Source: Arcicella sp034931005
Lineage (GTDB): Bacteria > Bacteroidota > Bacteroidia > Cytophagales > Spirosomataceae
DNA: 64,000 nt
Assembly (NCBI RefSeq): GCF_034931005.1
Contig: NZ_JAYGIN010000031.1
Coordinates: 1-64,000, forward strand
Direction of reading: 5' to 3'
Positions 24,165 to 32,400 of the stretch are shown piece after piece. Made by a program: the position numbers and the translations under genes. The notes below the pieces were generated by a model. That model made no database searches. It worked only from the letters and a program-made list of their open reading frames with translations, and was not told where the DNA came from. The first letter of the stretch is position 1; every line of letters begins with the position of its first letter.

Positions 24165-25466
24165 TCAAACCCGCACCTTCCCCGTTACCGCACTATTAAT
24201 TAAGGTACTTTTATATTCCTTCAATTTTTCAATTTCTTGCTCTTTTAATTTAATGGCCGTTGCAATCTTTTTTGATATATCTTTAATATAATTAACTATT
24301 TGCTCTTGTTCCATTAACGGAGGTCTTGTTAAGTAGCTATTTTGAATCGTACCTAAATAGACACCTGGTTGTGCCGAAAATCCTGCGTTTAACCACAAGT
24401 AGTTTTGGAAAGGTTCACTTTTTATGAAGTAGAATATAAATTTGGTTAGACATACATTATTTGCACGAATAGTACAAACACTTCTCTGTGTTACTATTGG
24501 CTCTATTAAATTTTCAACGATAGCTACCTTTCCCAAGGTTGCACCTACAATTGCTAATTGTATATCTCCATTTGAAACCAGAAATTTATTCGAAATTTCC
24601 TTAAAATGTTTTTCCGAAATACGGCTATCATCATCCCGAAAAACAAAATTATCTTCAATAATATTTCTTACACTTAATAGTCTGAAACCAGTCTCTACTC
24701 TTGGATAGCTTCCATGTGTTCCATCATATATAAATTCTGAGGCAAATTTAGTTTTTATAACCTCCCAATGCTCAGGAATATCCCCAATCCATTCTACGCC
24801 CGAGGGTTTTAGTTTTACATCTGGATTAATACCACGAGTTACCGCCCGATGAATCAATATTTGGCGACGCTCTTTTAACAAGGCAATTTGTTTTTCTTTT
24901 ATCGTAACAGCTTGGTCTATTTGGGCGGTTTTACGGTCAAGAAATTCAGCAATGCGGGTTTGTTCGCTTAGTGGTGGGATTAATGTTCTGAATGCGAAAA
25001 AATTGTCCTTAGAAATCGTATTTCTTAATCCAGTATAAAGAGGCTTCATTCTCTTCCCATTATCTAAATTAAGATAAAAGTAATAAAGAAATTTTCTATC
25101 AAAGCTCTTGTTTACATCAAATACCGTGTAAGCACCTGTAATCATTCCATCAAATTCAGAGAGTCCGACAGTTCTTGGTGTTTCTTCTACATCAAATAAA
25201 CAAAATATAAAATCACCTTTTTTAACCTCTTGATAAGTGTCAAATTCAGCAGGGAATTTACCTTGTGGGTTTTCCATATCACGTTTAATAACCCCAAAAA
25301 GTGTTAAAGAAAGTAGTTCGTACAAATGTGATTTTTTACCAACTAAATTTTTCTTTAATCTAAAAATGTATTTGTTATGTAATGCCTTCCAATGCTCAGG
25401 AATTTCCCCCAGCCATTCTACGCCAGAGGGTTTATAGGTGGTATATTTTTGTATGTTATTGTTCAT
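24165..25466 (-). CDS. hsdS: type I restriction-modification specificity subunit S
   Basis: This 433-residue subunit sets the DNA target of the HsdRMS complex. Two repeated half-units are visible. Each starts with KPSGVEWLGEIPEHW or KPSGVEWIGDIPEHW (about residues 12-26 and 219-233), contains a variable target-recognition domain, and closes with a coiled-coil spacer (LSEQTRIAEFLDRKTAQIDQ; MEQEQIVNYIKDISKKIATA). The ATG overlaps the end of a broken DUF1016 gene. No truncation is seen. Confidence 0.93.
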   Translation of the reverse strand: MNNNIQKYTTYKPSGVEWLGEIPEHWKALHNKYIFRLKKNLVGKKSHLYELLSLTLFGVIKRDMENPQGKFPAEFDTYQEVKKGDFIFCLFDVEETPRTVGLSEFDGMITGAYTVFDVNKSFDRKFLYYFYLNLDNGKRMKPLYTGLRNTISKDNFFAFRTLIPPLSEQTRIAEFLDRKTAQIDQAVTIKEKQIALLKERRQILIHRAVTRGINPDVKLKPSGVEWIGDIPEHWEVIKTKFASEFIYDGTHGSYPRVETGFRLLSVRNIIEDNFVFRDDDSRISEKHFKEISNKFLVSNGDIQLAIVGATLGKVAIVENLIEPIVTQRSVCTIRANNVCLTKFIFYFIKSEPFQNYLWLNAGFSAQPGVYLGTIQNSYLTRPPLMEQEQIVNYIKDISKKIATAIKLKEQEIEKLKEYKSTLINSAVTGKVRV

Positions 25467-25807
25467 GTTTAAATTGGTTCATTTTAGTTATTTCTATGGC
25501 TCTGTGCAATTTGTTAGCAAACCATTCTTTACTGGGTAATTCGGTTAAATATTGGGCTACTTTGTATTTTTCCTTTCCCAAACGAGTTTGTCAATAATTG
25601 CGACAGTGTCGCAAGAATCTTAGCACCATAGGGTAATTGGTTATTTTCTTTAAGATTCGTATTAATGTAGTAACCTATATTGAAATACAAAAGAGTCGTT
25701 TCTTTGTTGAGACTAATAGCCACTTTTTTTCGAGCTGAAAAAATCAGTTGTTCCACTCCTGCAAACAATTCATTACTTGTGCGTAAGATTAATTCCTTAT
25801 TTTCCAC
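25456..25807 (-). pseudogene. internally deleted DUF1016 (YhcG-type) nuclease gene
   Basis: The upstream part encodes an N-terminal DUF1016-like segment (LILRTSNELFAGVEQLIFSA, LLYFNIGYYINTNL, ILATLSQLLTNSFGKG). After about 25580 another frame gives the family's typical C-terminus, KVAQYLTELPSKEWFANKLH, ending with TAA at 25458-25456 inside the hsdS start. The central nuclease domain (normally about 200 residues) is missing and the junction is frameshifted. DUF1016 genes commonly travel between hsdM and hsdS, so this is a decayed R-M accessory gene. Confidence 0.7.
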
Positions 25808-25840
25808 GATTTATTTTTGTAAGTTTTCTGATTAAATAAG

Positions 25841-25993
25841 TTCGGAACTGTATACTTATTAATGCAAGTCCTAAAAACCTCACCCCCAGCCCCTCTCCGA
25901 TGGAGAGGGGAGCATTCTTCCGCTTTTTTCTCCCCTCTCCATCGGAGAGGGGTCGGGGGTGAGGTTTTGCATTAATAAGTATATAAGTCCGAA
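25841..25993. mobile_element. 153-bp MITE-like palindromic element
   Basis: The element runs from TTCGGA to TCCGAA and is almost entirely palindromic. Nested arms include TATACTTATTAATGCAA / TTGCATTAATAAGTATA and CCTCACCCCC with a CCCTCTCCGATGGAGAGGG unit on each side. It is flanked by TAAG on both sides, a possible target-site duplication. The GC-rich CCTCTCC core stands out from the AT-rich neighbours and is a repeat type seen between genes in many Bacteroidota. It does not encode a protein. Confidence 0.6.
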
Positions 25994-26086
25994 TAAGTTT
26001 CAGTAATGTCTGTTTTTCAGACAATTGAAGCATCTATTTGAAGATAAATAGCTATTTCTTCTATTTCCCAATCATCACATTTTTGA

Positions 26087-26111
26087 ATTTGGCAGACGCT
26101 GTCTGCCAAAT
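26087..26111. terminator. hairpin between hsdM and the MITE
   Basis: ATTTGGCAGAC and GTCTGCCAAAT pair perfectly over 11 bp around a 3-base loop GCT. It lies about 20 bp past the hsdM stop on the minus strand. It may terminate or attenuate hsdM transcription, or be another REP-like unit. Confidence 0.5.
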
Positions 26112-26132
26112 CTAAGACGCTTTAATTTCAAT

Positions 26133-28481
26133 CTAAAATAAACCCAAAATCTCCCGAATCAAACCATCACTTTCATTTTCCAAAGCCAAAATATCGTTTG
26201 AAACTTCCTCTAAATCACGCAAAGGTTTATGACGATAGAAATACTTATTAAAACTGATTTCATAACCAATTTTGGTAGAATCCAAATTGAGCCAAGCCTC
26301 TGAAACGTGCGGTTTTACTTCTCTGATGAAGTAGTCGTAAATCAATTCTTTCAACGGCACATTTTCAGTATCACGCAAATCAGATTCCGTTTCGTATTCC
26401 AGATATTCTAATTTTTTAGCAGTCGGGAAATAGCCAAAATCAGCTAATTGGCTTTCTGTACAGCCCAAACGTTCTAATAATTGGCTGAGTTTTTCGGGGG
26501 TAAACTTACTTATACCTTTGATTACCTTTTCGGCAGCAGCACCGTACCACGAAACCGCATTCAAGATTAAATTTTTCTCAGAAGCCGAAAGTTTTTCTTT
26601 ACGGGCTTTCAGCTCATCATCTACCAATTTCTTGAAAACATTAAAGTCATTATATTCTTCATTACCAATGGCTTGCATCAAAACCTTAGCGATTTCTAAA
26701 ATATTTTGTTGCTTTTTCCAAGTCAGCGGATTGACCAAAGTTTCTTGCAATTTGCGAGAAAGATTCAACTCCTGAGCGTCGCACCAATCAATAATTTTCT
26801 TTTCAAATTTGGGTAAATCGGTATAAATACTTTCGCCAAAAGTTTCGTAAGCCCAAGTCATGGGTTCACGGAGACTATTTACAAAACGTAAATCAGCAAT
26901 GCGTTCCGCTGAAAATTGGGCTTTCAAGCGTTTTGGACGTTCAATGGTAACTTTGTAATAGCCAAAATCTTGATTATCAAATACTTTACTGGCAATTCCT
27001 TCATCGCCCAAACGTTCAATGGCGGTAAGATTTTGGTAAACATCAATAATTTGCTCAATGTGTTCGGGGGCAAATTCACAGTTTTTATTCCCTAAATTTT
27101 TGCGAAGTTTACGGTATAATTGCCCTGCATCAATCAACTGCACTTTCCCTTTGCGGTTAGCTTTTTTGTTGTTGCATAAAATCCAGATATAGGTAGTAAT
27201 TCCTGTGTTGTAAAATAAGTTATTGGGTAATTGAATAATGGCTTCGAGTAAATCATTTTCAATAATGTAGCGACGAATATTACTTTCTCCCCCGCCAGCA
27301 TCACCCGTAAAAAGACTCGAACCATTATGAACCGACGCAATACGAGAACCCGTAAGGCTAATATTGGCAGGTTTCATTTTATCAACCATTTCCATCAAAA
27401 ACAGCAATTGTCCATCCGATGAACGTGGCACAGCTTCCACGTCTTCTGCTTCGCCCCAATAATTTTTGAGTTTAATCAAGAAACGTTTGTCAATGACTTC
27501 ATTACCATCTTTAATGTATTTTACCTCACTTGCCCATGATTTACCATAAGGAGGATTAGAGAGCATAAAGTCAAAATGAATACCCGAAAACTCATTGGTT
27601 GCCAAAGTAGAGCCGTTTTTGATATTAGCAGGGTCATTGCCCTTAATCATCATATCGGATTTACAAATGGCGTAGGTTTCGTCATTGATTTCTTTTCCAT
27701 AGAGATAAACGTCTCCTTTAGCCTGAATTTGCCCTTCTTCGTCTTTAATAAAATTTTGAGCCTCTGTAAGCATACCACCAGAACCACAAGCAGGGTCATA
27801 AATAGTCATAACCGCAGGGAGATTCTCTTTGATGGGGTCAAAAATAACGTGTGTCATCAGGTCAATTACTTCACGGGGCGTAAAGTGTTCACCTGCTTCT
27901 TCGTTATTATCTTCATTAAATTTTCGTATTAATTCTTCAAAAACGTAACCCATTCCTAAGTTAGAAAGCGGCGGAAGTTTCCGTCCTTCGGGGTCATTTT
28001 TTTCAAAAGGCGTTAGATTGATATAAGGAGAAGTAAATTTTTCTAACACAGCCAGCAAAACATCTTTGTTAGCCATGTGATTAATTTGACTGCGGAGTTT
28101 AAACTTGGTGATAATTTCCTTCACATTGGTACTAAATCCATCAATATATTCTTTAAAATTTGATTCTAATAATTGTTGGGAATTGGTGGCGGTATCATGG
28201 AGTAACTGCAACGTCCACTTCGAGGTATTATAAAAAACATAGCCAGAAGCCTCCTGAAATCCTTTATCGTCTAATTCGGTAAAGCCAGCTTCTTCCGTTT
28301 GAAACCTGAGTTCTTCCATTACCTCAGCTTTTGAGATTTCGAGTAGAGCATCCAAACGACGGAGAACAACCATTGGCAAAATTACGTCACGGTATTTACC
28401 ACGAACGTAAACATCTCGGAGACAATCATCAGCAATAGACCAAATAAAGGAAACAATTTTATTGTGTGAAGCGGTGTTCAT
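26133..28481 (-). CDS. hsdM: type I restriction-modification methyltransferase subunit M
   Basis: This 782-residue N6-adenine methyltransferase protects host DNA and forms the HsdM2S core. N-terminal HsdM helical domain is followed by the SAM-binding motif DPACGSGGML (about residues 228-237) and catalytic motif IV NPPYGKSW (about 310-317). The long C-terminal region beyond about residue 540 (with LSQLLERLGCTESQLADFGY and KPLRDLEEVSNDILALENE) exceeds the usual 500-residue HsdM and is seen in larger family members. It is first in the leftward operon. Confidence 0.94.
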   Translation of the reverse strand: MNTASHNKIVSFIWSIADDCLRDVYVRGKYRDVILPMVVLRRLDALLEISKAEVMEELRFQTEEAGFTELDDKGFQEASGYVFYNTSKWTLQLLHDTATNSQQLLESNFKEYIDGFSTNVKEIITKFKLRSQINHMANKDVLLAVLEKFTSPYINLTPFEKNDPEGRKLPPLSNLGMGYVFEELIRKFNEDNNEEAGEHFTPREVIDLMTHVIFDPIKENLPAVMTIYDPACGSGGMLTEAQNFIKDEEGQIQAKGDVYLYGKEINDETYAICKSDMMIKGNDPANIKNGSTLATNEFSGIHFDFMLSNPPYGKSWASEVKYIKDGNEVIDKRFLIKLKNYWGEAEDVEAVPRSSDGQLLFLMEMVDKMKPANISLTGSRIASVHNGSSLFTGDAGGGESNIRRYIIENDLLEAIIQLPNNLFYNTGITTYIWILCNNKKANRKGKVQLIDAGQLYRKLRKNLGNKNCEFAPEHIEQIIDVYQNLTAIERLGDEGIASKVFDNQDFGYYKVTIERPKRLKAQFSAERIADLRFVNSLREPMTWAYETFGESIYTDLPKFEKKIIDWCDAQELNLSRKLQETLVNPLTWKKQQNILEIAKVLMQAIGNEEYNDFNVFKKLVDDELKARKEKLSASEKNLILNAVSWYGAAAEKVIKGISKFTPEKLSQLLERLGCTESQLADFGYFPTAKKLEYLEYETESDLRDTENVPLKELIYDYFIREVKPHVSEAWLNLDSTKIGYEISFNKYFYRHKPLRDLEEVSNDILALENESDGLIREILGLF

Positions 28482-28587
28482 AGGGGGTGTTTAAAAATAA
28501 GAGAAAATATGAATTTATGCCCAAATATAGCTAAAATGGCTGATATTATTTGGGAAATAGAGCGTAAAAGCAAGCATTTCAAATCAC

Positions 28588-28678
28588 CGAGCTTACCCCT
28601 ATCACAATGCAGCCATTCATTTTTTGAGAGGTTTGAGCGATGGCATGAATGGGCCGCATTGGGATAGGGGTATGCTCG
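28588..28678. repeat. long imperfect inverted repeat, and a smaller one beside it
   Basis: Arms 28588-28620 (CGAGCTTACCCCTATC and on) and 28645-28678 pair over about 33 bp with three mismatches and one bulge. A second imperfect pair follows: TCCAAAGATGGTCTTC near 28687 with GAAGACGGTCTTTGGA at 28725-28740. The 372-bp gap between hsdM and the next gene holds these structures and a promoter; no gene is visible. They could be a MITE remnant or a structured RNA. Confidence 0.55.
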
Positions 28679-28778
28679 CATTACTTCCAAAGATGGTCTT
28701 CGTAAGCTTGTGCGTAAGGTCTGAGAAGACGGTCTTTGGACAACACAACAGCCGATAAAAAAATTATCTCACCAATAT

Positions 28779-28811
28779 TTTGCTCCTTATTGAGAAAAAG
28801 TATTAGATTTG
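28779..28811 (+). promoter_or_regulatory. promoter for the DUF1896-like gene and methylase-helicase
   Basis: TTTG at 28779-28782 and TAGATTTG at 28804-28811, spaced by 21 bp, match the Bacteroidota -33/-7 consensus perfectly. The downstream leader (28817-28842) contains ATTAATTA and AATTAA half sites around CATATATACT, similar to a dyad before the conjugation genes at 39499-39524. Confidence 0.6.
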
Positions 28812-28854
28812 CAACAATTAATTACATATATACTCAATTAACATTTCTTTTCCT

Positions 28855-29262
28855 ATGAATCAAACCATCAATCTCGACCCACACGTTTTGACTGAAAAAA
28901 AGAAAGCAGTCATTAGTTACCTTTCTCAGCATCACCCCGACATTTTAGATTATTATGCTCAAAATGATTTGGAGGAACTTATCAATCAGCGAATTGATAC
29001 ATACTACCTCGAATCAGAAAGTTTGATTCTCTCAGGAATGCAAGCTACCGAAGCAGAAGAAATTGCCAACAAACATCTCTTAACATTCCAAACGTCATTC
29101 TCCAATTTAGAAGGATTTCTGACCGAAAACTACGGATTTTCAATTGATACTTTTGATGCGGATACTCGTGAAAAAATGCTGTATTTTTCTAAAGAATACC
29201 GCTCTCAAATCGACTCAGGGGCAAATATCTCTACTTTAGTCGATGCCTTCTTTTTAGTTTAA
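28855..29262 (+). CDS. DUF1896-like small conjugative-element protein
   Basis: This 135-residue acidic, helical protein starts MNQTINLDPHVLTEKKKAVI and contains NQRIDTYYLESESLILSGMQ followed by ATEAEEIANKHLL. It resembles DUF1896 proteins that sit beside the giant helicase gene in Bacteroides conjugative transposons. Its function is unknown. It has its own consensus promoter and lies about 235 bp before the methylase-helicase gene. Confidence 0.5.
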   Translation: MNQTINLDPHVLTEKKKAVISYLSQHHPDILDYYAQNDLEELINQRIDTYYLESESLILSGMQATEAEEIANKHLLTFQTSFSNLEGFLTENYGFSIDTFDADTREKMLYFSKEYRSQIDSGANISTLVDAFFLV

Positions 29263-29298
29263 ACCTCAAATTATTTGGAATAAATAAATTGATATTGT

Positions 29299-29359
29299 GT
29301 AGGGGCGTATCGCATACGCCCACATCTCGACTTTTTGGGCGTATGCGATACGCCCCTAC
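29299..29359. repeat. perfect 23-bp inverted repeat (REP-like)
   Basis: Arms 29299-29321 (starting GTAGGGGCGTATCGC) and 29337-29359 are perfectly complementary with a 15-base loop. GC content contrasts with the surroundings. It may be an intergenic repeat or attenuate transcription into the large gene at 29498. Confidence 0.7.
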
Positions 29360-29497
29360 GTAATGATGACAATATTTAATATTATTAATTAATTAATTTG
29401 TTATTCTTACTTATTACCATAATCATCAGAGTATTTGTAAACAGATGTAGCCATTCGTTTTCAGATACTCTTTTGCATTTTCTCTAAACTTAAAACC

Positions 29498-32400
29498 ATG
29501 TCATATCATAAAAAACAAGTTCTGAAAGACAACTTGGCGGCTATTCGTTTGGCTTTTGACTTAGTTGCCAACCAACAAATTGCAGCAGGAACAGACCGAG
29601 AAATGCTTTTAAAATTCAACGGTTGGGGAGGAATCAAGGAGTTATTGCTACCCTTAGATGATATAAAAGCATGGAGTCTTGAATCGCTCAAATTGAAAGC
29701 AACTATTGAAGAACTTCATCAATTTCTTTCTACTCAGGACAAATACCAAGACTACCTCGAAAGCATCAAAAACAGTATTCTTACCAGTTTTTATACACCA
29801 ACGGCTGTCATTGAGTCGCTTGGGAAAACATTAGTTGCTCATGGTGTTTCAGCAGAAAAATATCTTGACCCTTCAGCAGGCACTGGTTTATTTCAAAAAG
29901 CCTTTGAAAGTCAAGGTTTAAAAATATCGGAGTCGCTACTCATGGAAAAAGATGCTTTGACCGCCATGATTTTACAAGGCTTAAACCCTTCGGGTATTAA
30001 TCATGGTTTTGAAATGTTAGGAAAGAAAAAGTTAGAAACGTATGATTTAGTTTCCTCTAATATTCCTTTTGGCAATTTTAAGGTTTTTGATGAGGCGTAC
30101 AATCTTAATCCCAACAGAGCCAAGCGATTAGCCACCAATAATATTCATAATTATTTCATGGTAAAATCGTTAGATGCCTTGAAAATCGGTGGTTTGATGG
30201 CTCATATTATGCCACAAGGCGTTTTGGATAGTCCTGCCAATTTGCCCATTCGGCAGTTTTTATTAGCCAATGCCAATTTAATTTCTGCGGTTCGACTACC
30301 CAATAATACTTTTTTATCTGCTGGCACGGAAGCGGGTTCTGATTTATTGATTCTTCAAAAAACTAATCAGAAAACAAACCTCTCTCCTATTGAACAGTCA
30401 TTGGTTCGTTCTTCTTTTTTGGAAAATTCGGCTGATTCATTCGCTAATGCTCGCCCTACCCAATATGGTATCAATGAATTTTTCAAGAATCATCCAACAG
30501 CAATTATTTCCGATGAACTAAAATTTGGAACAGATTTGTACGGAAAACCGAGTCTTGAATATTTTAAAACTGGTGGAATCGCTCAAATTGCTTCTTCTTT
30601 GGAGGCAATTCTACAAAAAGATTTTTCTGCTAACTATCGACCAACGCCAAAAGTTGCTCAGACTCAAACGTTAAACTTCAATCCTTCGCCCAAAACTAAA
30701 TCGAAAGATGTTTTCCAATTGAATTTATTTGGCAGTGTAGAACCCGAAAAAATGTTGGTAAAACCTGCCAAAATTGCTTATCCATATCCATTGCTCGAAG
30801 GAGAAGTCGATGGGCAATTGATGATTCATGATGATAAACTACGCAGACTAACACTTGATATTTCTGGTAATTATCTGAGTGAAACTAATTATCCTAAAAA
30901 TGTGGAGAATTTATATCGTTTAGCCATTCAAATTCGGCAGGAATACGAAAAACTGTATCGTTTAGAAGCAACAGAAAATATTGAATATGCAGGTTTACGG
31001 ACTTCACTCAATACACTTTACAATGATTTTCATACTCGATATGGAGCGATAAATTCCAATAAAAAAGTGTTGGATGAAGACCCGAGAAACAAAGAAATCA
31101 TTGGTTTAGAGCGAGTTCAGGAAGGTAAGTTTGTTAAATCAGATATTTTTCATCATCCTATTGCGTTTAATCAGGCAAAAGAATATTCGATTCAAGATGC
31201 GTTCTATGTAACGCTCAACCAAACGGGTTTTGCGGACATTGCCATGATTCAAAAATTAGCGAATCAGTCAATTCCACTCATCGAAGAAACGCTTTTAGCA
31301 GAGAAATTAATAGCTTTTAATCCCAAAACAGAACGATACGAAGGCTATACTTCCGTTATTTCTGGAAACGTCATTGAGAAAATTAATTGGTTAGAAAATC
31401 AATTAGCAAGGTTTGAGAAACAAGCAGAATCGGGGCTTGATATTGACTTTTCTAAAAAGGAGAGATTTCACCAAACGCTTTCTTTTCTCAAAGAAGTTGT
31501 CCCTACTCCTATTCCTTACCAAGATTTAGATTTCAATTTGGGAGAACGCTGGATTTCTCCAAAAATCTACGAAGATTTTGCCCGAAAATTATTCAATTCT
31601 AATAGCGTTACGGTTGACTATTTGGAGAATACCGATAATTATATTGTCTCAAATAGTAAATATGACCGCAATGAAATCATTAATACATTGTATGCTGTGG
31701 CGGCAGATAATACTCGGGTGAATGGCATTGACCTATTGGAACACGCTTTGTACAATACCAGTCCCAAAATGGAAAAACTCATTGGTTACGATGAAATTAG
31801 AAAGAAAAATATCTACGTCACTGATAAGGATAAAACCATTTTGGTAAATAGTAAAATTGATGAAATTAGACAGAAATTCATCAATTATTTAGAAGAACAA
31901 AACGAAGAATTCAAGGCTCAATTGGCTCAAACCTATAATCATAAATTCAATTGCTATGTAAAACCTCAATACGATGGCAAGCACCTGTCTTTCAAGGAAT
32001 TAAACCTTACCAATTTAGGAATTCCAGATTTATATCAATCTCAAAAAGATGCCATTTGGACAACCGTACAACAAGATGGTGGCATTATTGACCACCAAGT
32101 AGGCTTGGGGAAATCGCTCACGATGATTGTCGCCAGTCACGAAATGAAACGTTTAGGTGTTGCTCAAAAGCCATTAATTCTTTGTCTAAAAGCCAATGTT
32201 GCTCAAATTGCCGAAACTTATAAAAAAGCCTATCCTAACGCTCGTATATTGTACAGCGGTGACGTTGATTTTTCTAAAAAGAATCGAGAGGTAATTTTCA
32301 ATCAAATCAAAAATAATAACTGGGATTGCGTGATTCTTACCCACGACCAATTCGGGAAAATTCCCCATTCTTCCGAAGCATTTCAAAAGGTTTTGGGAGA

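Noticed and set aside
25797..26033. Minus-strand open frame of 78 codons
   Set aside because: It is a read-through of the palindromic MITE-like element; its low-complexity HPRPLSDGEGR segment comes from the inverted repeat.
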